From Neobacillus mesonae (lineage in GTDB: Bacteria > Bacillota > Bacilli > Paenibacillales > Paenibacillaceae): 64,000 nt of DNA. The stretch is from NCBI GenBank assembly GCA_023715865.1, contig JAMBOW010000001.1, positions 930,001 through 994,000 of the forward strand, in the 5' to 3' direction. Below, in pieces: positions 36,117 to 44,881 of the stretch (the stretch's first letter is position 1; each line of letters begins with the position of its first letter). The position numbers were made by a program, and so were the translations under genes. The notes beneath the pieces are model-generated. The model was not told the DNA's origin. It made no database searches and was given only the letters and a program-made list of their open reading frames with translations.

Positions 36117-36437
36117 TTAGAAACCTAATAGCTTAAAAATATACTCCTCAGTTGCTTTGTCGACCATATCCTTCCATCTATCAAATTTCGTGTGCTCAGA
36201 TACATAAGCATCGAACTCTTCTGACTCAATGACTTCGAAATCCTCATCTGTTTCAGCTTTCAATCCACTTTTATCGAAAAACTCATCTATACTCTCGAAA
36301 TTTGTGAATCTTGTCATGAAAGATAAGTTAAACAATTCTTCAAAAGATACTGAACGATTATTCTCGAGATTACGAGCATTTTCTTTTATTTCATCTAACC
36401 TACTATTGCTCATCTCATTTAATCCGTCAATTTTCAT
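36117..36437 (-). CDS. Hypothetical acidic protein
   Basis: A 106-residue acidic, mostly helical protein beginning MKIDGLNEMSNSRLDEIKEN and ending EEYIFKLLGF. No signal peptide, membrane segment or known motif is seen. The start is ATG 36437, which has GGAGGTGA upstream; a frame start 12 codons earlier would include this site in the coding part. An Asp/Glu-rich segment (about residues 60-80) and aromatic C-terminal end suggest a protein-binding role, e.g. an immunity or regulatory protein, but nothing supports a precise function. A terminator follows at once. Confidence 0.65.
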   Translation of the reverse strand: MKIDGLNEMSNSRLDEIKENARNLENNRSVSFEELFNLSFMTRFTNFESIDEFFDKSGLKAETDEDFEVIESEEFDAYVSEHTKFDRWKDMVDKATEEYIFKLLGF

Positions 36438-36898
36438 GATGTCACCTCCCTCCAGCTTCCAAACATTCGCCAAAGAGAGATATTATTCCTGCTGCTATTC
36501 AATTATCTCAATTTCTCAAACTGGTCCGGAACGATGTCATATGTAAATACGTTAACTATCATTCTATGTCTATCACAATTTATAAAACTTTTTAGTTAAC
36601 ATAATAATTGTGATGTTAACTAATTACTTAGTTTCTATGAAAGTAACTTTTTATATTTAAATCCATTGTCTGTTAATACATTTAGATATTATTATTTTTA
36701 TCGATTAATTAGTCTATTTCCTGTATATGGTTATGTAAGTCTAGGTGTTTGCACTTGTCCTTCCACTTGGATTGCAATCTGGTTTAAGAATTGATTTCTT
36801 CAGAAGAGCGTGAAAATTAAGCTGGTTAAATTAGAGACTGGAACTAAAAACTAAGCCTCACCATACAATAGTGGTAAATTAGCTAAGCAGGTGAACAA
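36438..36898. other. AT-rich intergenic region
   Basis: About 460 bp between divergent small genes. It is AT-rich, with the promoters of both expected here; I see no other structure. Confidence 0.45.
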
Positions 36899-37054
36899 AT
36901 GAAAAAGAACGGTAAAAAGTCACAAAATGGCGAACTCTCCTCAACAGATTTAGCCATTGTTGCAACAGTATTAACAACAATTGCAGATGCCATTGCTGTT
37001 CTTGCAGCAGTTAAAGCTAAAGAAGAAGAACAACAAGCGGATACAGACTTTTGA
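36899..37054 (+). CDS. Small hydrophobic-core protein, 51 aa
   Basis: ATG 36899 follows AGGTGA. The product begins MKKNGKKSQNGELSSTDLAI and continues with a hydrophobic/alanine-rich helix (about 16-40) before a Lys/Glu-rich tail ending QADTDF. The alternation (basic head, apolar helix, charged tail) fits a small membrane-associated or coiled protein. Short proteins with a related SSTDLAIVATVLTT-like stretch seem familiar from Paenibacillus genomes, but no function is known to me. The frame on the opposite strand is a shadow. A repeat-family hairpin follows at 37123. Confidence 0.6.
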   Translation: MKKNGKKSQNGELSSTDLAIVATVLTTIADAIAVLAAVKAKEEEQQADTDF

Positions 37055-37091
37055 AAGCCTCGACTCATCTGACTTTTATCAGTATTAATTT

Positions 37092-37148
37092 CAACTAATT
37101 TGTCCGTTAGCTAAACGAAAAAGAGTAGCTGCCAACCGGCAACTACTC
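37092..37148. terminator. Repeat-family hairpin, copy F, with leader segment
   Basis: The leader (CAACTAATTTGTCCGTTAGC, ending TAAACGAAAA) is followed by GAGTAG (37123-37128) pairing with CTACTC (37143-37148), with TGCC/GGCA inside and an AACC loop. Compared with copies A, B, D and G, both stem arms changed together (GAGCAG to GAGTAG, CTGCTC to CTACTC). It probably ends the small gene upstream. Confidence 0.75.
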
Positions 37149-37313
37149 CATTTGTTATCACTTAACGATCCAAGTTAGTTTAACTGAAGATATGCAATCA
37201 CATCTCGACTAATTCGATTTCTGATTATTAGAGAAATTATCCTACCAATCTGCAGCTGCTAAACCTAGTGTATATGAACAAATATTACAGTTAACAGCAC
37301 ACATTTAACTAAC

Positions 37314-38510
37314 TCAATAATTTGTTCCTTCTTGTGCTTTTTCCATCTGTGCATCCTGAGACCATTTCTTGTCTTTCAACAGAGGTCTTACAAATAAAAT
37401 AAAGAGAATTAAGGATAACCCCACGGATACTGCACTTACTGTAAACAATGCCTGATAGCTTACATATTGAGAAACCCAACCCAGCATTATGGACCCGAGT
37501 CCAATACCCAAGTCATTAGCCGTAGTGATTGTAGCGTTGGCAACTCCTTTACGGTCCGAACGGGCAACTAACAACGCTGCTGATAGGAAAGTCGGCTGTG
37601 CGGAACCGAAGCCTATACCATATAGAACCGCTGATACTAGAATGCCGACCATACCATTTGAGAGACTTAGAACAATTAAAGCACAGACTGTAATTACAAG
37701 TGAAGGTGCAATAATATTTATTTCCCCATATCGATCGGATAGCTTTCCCGAAATGGGTCGACTAAGTGCAAGTGCTGCAGCAAAAACCAGGAAAAACATT
37801 CCTGAATTCACTTGGACAGAGTCAGCAAACAAGGGCACAAAGGTCGTAATGCCGCCATAAGCGATGAACAGAAAAAGTACTGATGCCGCAATCGGCAATA
37901 CTTTTTTCTCATACAATTCAATTTTTCTTTTACCCGTCTGCGGCTTGAAAGGTATTTTTGCACCAAACGTTAACAGCAAAGCAATGACAGAAAGAACAAG
38001 GCCGATTAAAAATAAATTGCTATATGAATGGTTCTGTATAACCCAAATACCGAACATCGGTCCAATCGCCATAGCTACAGTCATGGATGTACTGAACCAC
38101 CCCATTCCCTCTCCGCGACGATAATCAGGAATTGTGTCTGTTACCGAAGTAATCATGGCTGTCGTCGAAAGAGCCCAACTGAGCCCGTGAATGATTCTTA
38201 GCCCAATTAGCACGGTAATGCCTCCGACCCAGTTATACATATACATCGTAAAGGTAAATAGGATTAGTCCGGTAACAATGAACAGACGCCTGCCGAAACG
38301 ATCCAGCAGGCCACCGACAATCGGCCTAAAGAACACGGCGGAAAGTGCAAACGCTCCCATCGCCAGTCCAACCTGAGACTCGTTGACACCCATCTCTTTA
38401 ATAAATGAAGGCATTGTTGGATACAGCATATAAAAAGCGATAAATAGAGAAAGATTTCCTGCAGTCATGAGAATAAATGGCTTAGTCCATAAACGTTCCA
38501 CGATGCTCAA
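37314..38510 (-). CDS. MFS transporter
   Basis: A 398-residue major facilitator with about 12 membrane segments. It has the family's motif A in the 2-3 loop (GGLLDRFGRRLFIVTG) and again in the second half (GKLSDRYGEINIIAP), and a start MSIVERLWTKPFILMTAGNL typical of the YfkL/YhfC-like drug-proton antiporters. The start is TTG 38510 behind AAGGAGAA. It is divergent from a TetR gene at 39030, so it is a likely target of that repressor. The substrate is unknown. Confidence 0.9.
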   Translation of the reverse strand: MSIVERLWTKPFILMTAGNLSLFIAFYMLYPTMPSFIKEMGVNESQVGLAMGAFALSAVFFRPIVGGLLDRFGRRLFIVTGLILFTFTMYMYNWVGGITVLIGLRIIHGLSWALSTTAMITSVTDTIPDYRRGEGMGWFSTSMTVAMAIGPMFGIWVIQNHSYSNLFLIGLVLSVIALLLTFGAKIPFKPQTGKRKIELYEKKVLPIAASVLFLFIAYGGITTFVPLFADSVQVNSGMFFLVFAAALALSRPISGKLSDRYGEINIIAPSLVITVCALIVLSLSNGMVGILVSAVLYGIGFGSAQPTFLSAALLVARSDRKGVANATITTANDLGIGLGSIMLGWVSQYVSYQALFTVSAVSVGLSLILFILFVRPLLKDKKWSQDAQMEKAQEGTNY

Positions 38511-38989
38511 GAATGATGTTCTCCTTTTCGCTGATTCATATTTTATATTCTCCTACTCACTCTCTAACAGAATTAACCTCCAACTAGAAGTGATAAAACA
38601 AACGGCTGCTTTTTTCAGCTGCCCAAACCGCTATCTTTGCTGGCCCCATGCCAATGTTTGACGTGCGGTAGGATGTTTACTACATTGGGCTGGTTTTCCT
38701 TCTTCTTGATATCAGCCCTCGCCTCCAGTAGCTAACAAAACTTGCCCAGCATGATGAGTGTGCGAGTTGTTTCGAGCACCTGGATCAAAGATTACATTAC
38801 CTATCGCTGTATTGAGGGGGTGAGATCAGTAAACAGACCTTTAGTTGAGATCATTCAAGCCTGTCTTCATTTCGAGATCTGGACTAATTGAACATTGATT
38901 GTTTAATCAACTCGTGTTTATAATTTTAAACAGAAACCAAGGGGTAGCAATCGTCAATTTACAGCGATGTGTCGATTACTCAACAAGTT
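38511..38989. other. Intergenic region between MFS and TetR genes
   Basis: About 480 bp that should hold both divergent promoters. Apart from the small inverted repeat listed at 38990 I see no clear element; a CTGCTTTTTTCAGCTGCC stretch near 38605 is a weak hairpin. Confidence 0.4.
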
Positions 38990-39009
38990 GATAATAATTG
39001 TTCATTATC
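38990..39009. promoter_or_regulatory. Inverted repeat GATAAT-N8-ATTATC before tetR
   Basis: The 20-bp element lies 20 bp ahead of the TetR start, overlapping the probable promoter or leader. This is a common place for autoregulatory TetR operators; binding is inferred. Confidence 0.4.
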
Positions 39010-39029
39010 TCTGAAGGAGGATTATTAAA

Positions 39030-39575
39030 ATGACTAGAGTGGATCGAAGAGTACTTAAATCTCAAGAAGCTATAAAGAAAGCAGTTCTTGAACTAATGAC
39101 TGAAAAAAACTTTGATGACATTACAATCCGGGATATTTCCGACAGGGCAAATGTTAATCGAGGAACGATATATCTCCATTACATGGATAAGTATGATTTA
39201 CTAGATAAAATTATCGAAGAACACATAATCAATCTGCGTGAACTTTGCCACTCTGCATCAGAAATGAGTTTCCAAGAAGGAAACTATGTCTGGTTTGAGT
39301 ACTTTGCTAAGCATCATTTGTTCTTTTCAACCATGCTAAACACAAAAAGTGCAGCTCATTTTCGAAGTCGATTTCTTGATTTAGTCATTCAAGAGTACAA
39401 GGTTGAAGTCGATATAACTGAAGGAAAGAATCAAGGCTTAAGCAAGGATATTATTCTTCAATTTTTTGGGACAGCCCTTGTAGGAGCAGTGGAATGGTGG
39501 TTTAAGAATGGAATGTCTGTACCCCCTCGCGTCATGGCGGAGCAAACAGGAATATTGTTAGATAGAAATTTCTAA
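39030..39575 (+). CDS. TetR/AcrR family regulator
   Basis: A 181-residue regulator with an N-terminal TetR helix-turn-helix (ITIRDISDRANVNRGTIYLH, near 31-50) and a helical ligand domain of the short type (FFGTALVGAVEWWFKNGMS near the C-terminus is a typical TetR_C_8-like ending). Such repressors usually control an adjacent transporter; here the divergent MFS gene is the obvious candidate. The ATG at 39030 follows GAAGGAGG. Confidence 0.9.
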   Translation: MTRVDRRVLKSQEAIKKAVLELMTEKNFDDITIRDISDRANVNRGTIYLHYMDKYDLLDKIIEEHIINLRELCHSASEMSFQEGNYVWFEYFAKHHLFFSTMLNTKSAAHFRSRFLDLVIQEYKVEVDITEGKNQGLSKDIILQFFGTALVGAVEWWFKNGMSVPPRVMAEQTGILLDRNF

Positions 39576-40127
39576 CCTTATTTCCACATCAGTCCAACAT
39601 AATCGAGAAAAATGTCTGCTGTTTTATAGAATATTAAGCTGAACATCTTATTATTAACTGGTTATAAACCGTATAAGCAAGTAAACCTACTGACAAAGCA
39701 GCCGATCCATTAATCGACTACCTGACAGTAATTTTCTAATTACCTTTATCAGACCTATTCTATTTTTCTCTCACTGTGTCAGTTTATCCAGATAAGAGTT
39801 GTACAATTTCCTATAAGTATCGTTCTCTTCAAACTCAATTAATTTAACCAATCTTTGTATTAATACTTCTCTGAACCAATGATGCAATGGTCATCTACTC
39901 CTTCACTGTATGGTGTAACAATCTATCAAATGGGTGAATTCACCTGCTATAAATCGAATGTTACTCCTAAGATTAGAGAAAATATACACCTATTCCGATT
40001 TTAGTCCGCATTAACAAAGATTGATATTTGTTACATATACGAAACACAGTGTTTCAAAATGAGGTATAATAAAAAAAGTCTTACTATATCGTATTCTATT
40101 TAACGTTTCTGAAGGAGCTTACTTACC
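39576..40127. other. Intergenic region, no supported gene
   Basis: About 550 bp. A degenerate AAAGCAGCCGAT...ATCGACT hairpin near 39693-39720 may follow the TetR gene. No promoter or gene is otherwise recognisable apart from the GAAGGAGC site at 40111 for the next gene. Confidence 0.4.
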
Positions 40128-40856
40128 ATGTTCTCAAATGAACAGATTTCATCATTTAATGATTTAGAATTATCTTTATACAACTATATCTCGCAGCACA
40201 TGGAGAAAGTAGCTTATATGCGTATAAGGGAATTAGCAGATGAAACTCATGTATCTACAGCAACGATTCTGCGTTTTTGCCGAAAAAATCAATGCGAAGG
40301 TTTTTCTGAATTTAAAGTAAAATTAAAAATGCATTTAGCTGAGCACAAGAAAACATCGTTAAAGAATCCTCACCACGCCATATTCGAATTTTTTGAGCGG
40401 TCTTTAAAGCCCGATTGGGAAACAAAAATTAAGGAAGCAGCCCAACTTGTAGCAACAGCTAGCTACGTTATTTTTATTGGTACGGGAAGCTCAGGGATAA
40501 TGGCCGAGTATGGAGCAAGATATTTTTCAAATCTAGGAACTTTTTCTATGTATATCAAGGATCCTCACTTCCCTCTTCATGCCAAAGTACGGAAAAACAG
40601 CATTACCATAGCACTATCGACTTCTGGTGAGAATTCATTTACTATCGCTCATCTTAAACAATTAAAGCAGGAACAGAACAAAATTATTAGCATTACGAAT
40701 AATAAACAATCAACTATTGCTAAAATATCCGACATCAATATTCCCTATTATGTAAGTGAAGAGTTTTACGAATCAGCGAACATTACCACTCAGATGCCGG
40801 TTCTGTTTATTTTGGAATGGATGGCACGGGAGGTTCACAGACAAAACGAGCATTAA
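40128..40856 (+). CDS. RpiR/MurR family transcriptional regulator
   Basis: The 242 residues comprise an N-terminal helix-turn-helix (about 20-75; MRIRELADETHVSTATILRF) and a C-terminal sugar isomerase (SIS) domain (about 100-230; VIFIGTGSSGIMAEYGARYF and ALSTSGENSFTIAHLKQLK). Family members sense sugar phosphates and control sugar or amino-sugar metabolism. No sugar genes adjoin it, so the regulon lies elsewhere. The ATG is preceded by GAAGGAGC. A bidirectional terminator separates it from the convergent anti-sigma gene. Confidence 0.92.
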   Translation: MFSNEQISSFNDLELSLYNYISQHMEKVAYMRIRELADETHVSTATILRFCRKNQCEGFSEFKVKLKMHLAEHKKTSLKNPHHAIFEFFERSLKPDWETKIKEAAQLVATASYVIFIGTGSSGIMAEYGARYFSNLGTFSMYIKDPHFPLHAKVRKNSITIALSTSGENSFTIAHLKQLKQEQNKIISITNNKQSTIAKISDINIPYYVSEEFYESANITTQMPVLFILEWMAREVHRQNEH

Positions 40857-40963
40857 ACAAATTAGACAAGCCGATAGACCGACTTGAAATGGGATAGGTT
40901 TTTGGCCTCGAAAAAACGCTGCATCCGGAGCACCGATAGCCCACGACCCCAAATAATAAAAAA

Positions 40964-40993
40964 GCGAGCAAAGCACATTCGTGCCTTGCCCGC
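40964..40993. terminator. Bidirectional terminator between convergent genes
   Basis: GCGAGCAAAGCAC and GTGCCTTGCCCGC pair with two mismatches around an ATTC loop, flanked by an A-run and CTCTTCTC. It serves the RpiR gene and the convergent anti-sigma gene. Confidence 0.7.
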
Positions 40994-41024
40994 TCTTCTC
41001 ATGCTCCTTATCGCTGGTTTCGCC

Positions 41025-41996
41025 TTATTCGCTCAGGCTATTCCAGAACGCTTGGAAAGCACCTTCCTCGACCTCGAAAAATACCGGTACGTTGTCGTAA
41101 CGCACCAAACCTTCGCCGAACAAGACCAGTTGGACTTGTGTCTTATCTTTCAGCTTCAGGTAAATAATCTTGCGGTCTTCCTGGCCGTAAAGGCGCTCCT
41201 CCAGTTCCGGGCTAGTCGCTACCGGTTTAGCAGCATATAGTGCTGAAATAAAGCTGTCCAGCGACTCGTCCGCCGGAAGCTCCTGCAGCTGCAGCAAACC
41301 GTTGTTCCAGCTATCGAAGGTCTCCCACTTTGCCGAAGTCACGTTGCCTTCGAGATGCAGCTTGCCGATCAGGTCGGCGCCGCTGGCAACGTTAATCCCA
41401 TTGTTCTTGTCAAACAATTGGGCATACACCTGACCGTCAATCTCGGTGTAGGACATGATGCGGAAATCCGTGTCGTAACCGTTGACCGCATAGATGTCTG
41501 CTTCGCCGATGTTGGAGGCCAGCTCCGTATACTCCTCCTGGCTGCTCAGCTCATGGATACCGCCGGTGGTGGTTCCGAGCTTCTCGCCGCGCAAGGCAAG
41601 TGCATCGGTGCCGTCAAGTGTTGTCGCGGACTGTGTGTAAACATTGCCCTGATAAACAACAAGTGGGAGCATACTAGCCATCGGGCCATTGCTATTTGAA
41701 TCTGGCAGCTCCGTCTTCGGAATCACGACCGGGTCAAACGACGTTCCCGGGGACACTTGTGCCACTTCAGTCGGCGGTGCCGCCGGTTTACTCACTTGCT
41801 GCCATACGCTCGGCGCAGCGAGTCCGATGCTTGCGGCGATGACGACGCCTGCAGCAATGTAAGGTGTCTTACGATGGCGTTTCTTCTCCTGACGATGCGT
41901 ATTTAAAGTTTGCTCTAACTTTTTTTTCATTTGATCATTTGTTTTCATATGATCCACCGCTTTCTTATAGTTTTGTTTGAATTGTTCCTCGTTCAT
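41025..41996 (-). CDS. Putative anti-sigma factor, membrane-anchored
   Basis: A 323-residue protein: a cytosolic N-terminal part (about 1-43, highly charged), one membrane segment (PYIAAGVVIAASIGLAAPSV) and an extracellular domain of about 255 residues without recognised motifs. Its ATG overlaps the sigma gene's TGA (ATGA), the usual arrangement of an ECF sigma factor with its membrane anti-sigma factor. The short N-terminal part would bind and hold the sigma factor until an extracellular signal arrives. It lacks a classical zinc-binding anti-sigma motif (HXXXCXXC), so the assignment rests on context and topology. Confidence 0.7.
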   Translation of the reverse strand: MNEEQFKQNYKKAVDHMKTNDQMKKKLEQTLNTHRQEKKRHRKTPYIAAGVVIAASIGLAAPSVWQQVSKPAAPPTEVAQVSPGTSFDPVVIPKTELPDSNSNGPMASMLPLVVYQGNVYTQSATTLDGTDALALRGEKLGTTTGGIHELSSQEEYTELASNIGEADIYAVNGYDTDFRIMSYTEIDGQVYAQLFDKNNGINVASGADLIGKLHLEGNVTSAKWETFDSWNNGLLQLQELPADESLDSFISALYAAKPVATSPELEERLYGQEDRKIIYLKLKDKTQVQLVLFGEGLVRYDNVPVFFEVEEGAFQAFWNSLSE

Positions 41997-42487
41997 TGAA
42001 TTTCATCTCCTTCCAGCTCCAGTTTTAACAGCTGTCTTCCCCGCTTCAATCGCATTTTCACCGCAGACTCGCTGATCTGCAGAATCTCGCCGATTTCTCG
42101 GATCGGATAATCTTCGTAATAGTACAGATGAATTACGGATCTATACTTAACGGGCAGTGACAGGACTAGTTCGATCAGCTCCTGATCTTCGGGGTCGTCC
42201 GTCGTAAGAGGATCTACTCCCTCCAGCTTGACCTCCCGTTTACGCCAGCCTCTGCCTAATAAGGATTTGCAATGATTGGTTATGACCCGGATCAACCATG
42301 CTTTCTGATGCTCTGCATCGTTGAACGCAGGGGCTTTTTCTATAAGTTTGATGAAGGTATCCTGAGTGGCTTCCTCTGCGTCCTCTCGTCTGCCGAGGTG
42401 CACCATGGCAATACGGAACAGCGTATCCGCGTAAGTCTCATAGACTTTCATCACATGATCGCCCGGCTGGGGCACTGATCGTTGCAT
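41993..42487 (-). CDS. ECF-type RNA polymerase sigma factor
   Basis: A 164-residue sigma-70 family protein with only regions 2 and 4. Region 2 lies at about 10-75 (DTLFRIAMVHLGRREDAEEATQDTF with the RNA polymerase core- and -10-binding helices); region 4 lies at about 105-160 (LSLPVKYRSVIHLYYYEDYP and EIGEILQISESAVKMRLKRG). It directs RNA polymerase to a small stress regulon. It is coupled to the anti-sigma gene. The upstream region 42488-42610 may hold an autoregulated promoter, but I could not match a confident -35/-10 pair. ATG 42487 follows GGAGGG. Confidence 0.93.
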   Translation of the reverse strand: MQRSVPQPGDHVMKVYETYADTLFRIAMVHLGRREDAEEATQDTFIKLIEKAPAFNDAEHQKAWLIRVITNHCKSLLGRGWRKREVKLEGVDPLTTDDPEDQELIELVLSLPVKYRSVIHLYYYEDYPIREIGEILQISESAVKMRLKRGRQLLKLELEGDEIQ

Positions 42488-42613
42488 GGTTGTTCTGCCC
42501 TCCTTTATATCTCTAACACTCTTAAGGACGACATTTGGTCACATTTTGTTCTGTGATTTCCAGGGAAGTTTCCGAATTGCACATTCGGGGTACAGCTCTA
42601 CAGTATAAAAAAA

Positions 42614-42635
42614 CAGTCGGCCAATTGGCCGACTG
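42614..42635 (-). terminator. Intrinsic terminator of bdbC
   Basis: A 22-bp perfect palindrome with arms CAGTCGGCCAA and TTGGCCGACTG is followed on the minus strand by seven T residues. It lies 80 bp downstream of the BdbC gene. Confidence 0.85.
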
Positions 42636-42715
42636 CAGTTAATGCCTATTGAACAAGCGTTACTCAGTAGTTTAAATAACATTTTTATTTTCATATTCAT
42701 ACGAGTCTTCCACGG

Positions 42716-43153
42716 TTATTCTTGTTCTTCCTCACTCTTAGGAAGTCTCCACAATAAAAGAGTAATAAGGATAAATGCAACAAATGCCATTACAGGTATA
42801 GTAATAAATCCTAACCAAACGAAATAATTAGTTGCACAAGGTGTAGGTCCACAAGCTACAATAGAATGATCCTCGAAGAAGGTATGAAATCGTTGATATA
42901 AAATATGAAACAGTGATATACTTCCTCCAATTATTGAAAGTGGAAGTACATAACGTGTGACTTTGCTATCCCTATGATAACAAGCTATGGCAAGAATGAT
43001 CGTCAGAGGATACATAAAAATTCGTTGATACCAGCAAAGATCACACGGAGTATATCCTTTGATTTCACTGAAATATAAACTGCCGAATGTAGCAATCATA
43101 GATACAATCCATGCCCCATACAAACGATACTCGCTTTTAATAGATAATTTCAA
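42716..43153 (-). CDS. bdbC: Disulfide bond oxidoreductase, DsbB/BdbC family
   Basis: A membrane protein of about 145 residues with four membrane segments and two redox Cys pairs: CDLC (C37, C40) in the first extracellular loop and CGPTPC in the second. DsbB/BdbC proteins pass electrons from a DsbA-like thiol oxidase (BdbD) to menaquinone, making disulfides in exported proteins. No bdbD is adjacent. TTG 43153 is favoured because AGGGGA precedes it by 6 bp and the length then matches B. subtilis BdbC (138 aa); ATG 43177 would add eight residues. Confidence 0.9.
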   Translation of the reverse strand: MKLSIKSEYRLYGAWIVSMIATFGSLYFSEIKGYTPCDLCWYQRIFMYPLTIILAIACYHRDSKVTRYVLPLSIIGGSISLFHILYQRFHTFFEDHSIVACGPTPCATNYFVWLGFITIPVMAFVAFILITLLLWRLPKSEEEQE

Positions 43154-43367
43154 GAACAATCCCCTGTCCTTTCCCATCTTTTTTCTGTTAGATACTTAAT
43201 TATAGTAGCTGCTGTCTTTTATGAATATAGCTACATATAGCTATTGCATATACAAAGTAAGCTGAAATGGCATAGGTTTAGATCCTTTTTTTTGTCCCCA
43301 ACTTACTTTAAATAATATTATAGTTGTAGTCTAACCTCATATAAGGAATTAAAATCCAAAAATACAG

Positions 43368-43409
43368 AAAGTGGGCATTCCAATTCACTTGAGTTGGAAT
43401 GCCCACTTT
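43368..43409. terminator. Strong intrinsic terminator
   Basis: A perfect 16-bp stem (arms AAAGTGGGCATTCCAA and TTGGAATGCCCACTTT) with a 10-nt loop, followed by T residues on the plus strand. It lies 14 bp downstream of the zinc-ribbon gene on the minus strand, which it should end, and may also block read-through in the other direction. Confidence 0.9.
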
Positions 43410-43422
43410 TCAATGACATTTT

Positions 43423-43674
43423 CTATACGTTTTGTTTTAGTCGATTTAACTCTTTCCGAAGTTTTCCTCTAAATCCTAAATTCACTGTCGACACTGCTTT
43501 ATCAGCAGTTTTCACGTTTGCTGAACTGCATTTTTTGCAAACTGTCACTAGCTTTCCGTCCGAGTTAGTCGCAGAATAAAGCAGCTTTATTCGAGTTGAG
43601 AGGCAAATTGGACAGGTGCCTCTACCTCTAGAAGATGTATTCCATAAGCCTTTCCCGCGTTTTGTTTTGGCCAT
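43423..43674 (-). CDS. Zinc-ribbon protein, 83 aa
   Basis: A small basic protein starting MAKTKRGKGLWNTSSRGRG, with two Cys pairs, CPIC (C21-C24) and CKKC (C46-C49), 21 residues apart, forming a probable zinc ribbon. The rest is Lys/Arg-rich and could contact RNA or ribosomes. It is superficially like a ribosomal protein of zinc-ribbon type, but I do not identify it with S14, L33 or another known ribosomal protein. GAAAGGAGC precedes the ATG. It is a single-gene unit with its own terminator. Confidence 0.65.
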   Translation of the reverse strand: MAKTKRGKGLWNTSSRGRGTCPICLSTRIKLLYSATNSDGKLVTVCKKCSSANVKTADKAVSTVNLGFRGKLRKELNRLKQNV

Positions 43675-44018
43675 TAAAAGCTCCTTTCACTTTTCAAAAA
43701 ATAAAATTTAATACCATTTATGTAATATATTTCGTTGTAAATTAATGATACCAATGAAGCTCATCAACATAAAGGTAAAGAACAATTAAGGTCAAATAAT
43801 CCTCCCAGTCATAGAAGAACAACGACGCTTAACCAATCGACTAGACCTCTTTCTCAATCATCTTCAGTAAAGATAGTCTGAGTTTTAGTTACGTTTGATT
43901 TATCATATGTATGACTTCCGGAATCTGCATTGCAATTATGAATAATTAAAGGGTTTATTCTATCAGATACTGGTTAAAAATAATTGGGAAAATCTATATT
44001 AGAGAGGAATTTATATCC
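43675..44018. other. Intergenic region between divergent genes
   Basis: About 340 bp with no gene. It should hold the promoters of the zinc-ribbon and SDR genes; AT-rich, no other structure is seen. Confidence 0.45.
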
Positions 44019-44810
44019 ATGTTAAGCCATCATAACCTGAAGGGTAAGGTAGCTGTAATCACAGGCGGCGGTTCTGGAATAGGACGTGCCGCAGCATTAC
44101 AATTTGCTGGAGCAGGCGTGAAGGTGTGTTTATTAGATCTTGACTTTGATCATGTGAACAAAGTGAAGGCGCAGATTGAGGAATCTGGAGGTCATGCCCT
44201 AGCCAAAAAGTGTGATATCAATTCACCACAAGACGTCCAACAGGGAATTAGTGCTGCTAGTGACCTTTGGGGAGGAATTGACATTATATTTGCCAACGCC
44301 GGCATAGCCGGAGAAATGGCGCCTATTGAAACAATGAAAGAGGAGGATTGGGACCGCACCCTCCATACCAATTTAAGAGGAACATTCTTAACGGTTAAAT
44401 ATGCAATTCCTTTCATGAAAGAACATGGCGGCAGTATGATTATCACTAGCTCCGTCAGTGGAAGCCGCATCTTCTCGCAAGCCGGTTATACCGCATATAG
44501 CACCTCGAAAGCCGGACAACTTGCATTTATGAAAATGGCCGCATTAGAATTAGCTCAATATAAAATTCGCGTGAACGCAATTTGCCCAGGTGCAATCGAA
44601 ACCAACATTGGGAACTCGATTCACAATTCCTCCGATGTGAAGAACATTGAGATCCCGATAGAATTCCCTGAAGGAGATCAGCCACTAGAACATGGACCGG
44701 GAAAAGCCGAACAAATTGCTGATTTAGTTTTATTTTTGGCTTCCGACTTATCATCACATATCACAGGAACGGAAATCTTCATTGATGGAGCAGAGTCACT
44801 TCTTAGATAA
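44019..44810 (+). CDS. Short-chain dehydrogenase/reductase (SDR)
   Basis: A 263-residue classical SDR: NAD(P) motif GGGSGIGRA (about 17-25), NAGIAG, catalytic Ser in ITSSVSGSRI, the YTAYSTSKAG (YxxxK) motif and the C-terminal GTEIFIDGAESLL typical of 3-oxoacyl reductase-like SDRs. An Asp after the second beta strand (LLDLDF) points to NAD(H) rather than NADP(H) preference. The substrate is unknown. The start follows AGAGAGGAA. A weak ACAGGT...ACCTGT hairpin near 44824-44855 may end the transcript. Confidence 0.92.
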   Translation: MLSHHNLKGKVAVITGGGSGIGRAAALQFAGAGVKVCLLDLDFDHVNKVKAQIEESGGHALAKKCDINSPQDVQQGISAASDLWGGIDIIFANAGIAGEMAPIETMKEEDWDRTLHTNLRGTFLTVKYAIPFMKEHGGSMIITSSVSGSRIFSQAGYTAYSTSKAGQLAFMKMAALELAQYKIRVNAICPGAIETNIGNSIHNSSDVKNIEIPIEFPEGDQPLEHGPGKAEQIADLVLFLASDLSSHITGTEIFIDGAESLLR

Positions 44811-44881
44811 CAGAATAATACGTGAACAGGTCCCTCCCTGGCAGCGATAACCTGTCTTCCAACTTAATAAGGGCGCCCAAA

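Noticed and set aside
36883..37068. A 61-codon minus-strand frame
   Set aside because: It is the shadow of the plus-strand 51-residue gene, which has the ribosome binding site and a plausible protein composition.
42488..42610. An autoregulated ECF promoter upstream of the sigma gene
   Set aside because: GGAAAC and CGTC-like sequences are present but at the wrong distance from each other.
43423..43674. Ribosomal protein S14
   Set aside because: The Cys spacing (CPIC, then CKKC 21 residues later) and the rest of the sequence do not match the zinc form of S14; it is left as a zinc-ribbon protein.
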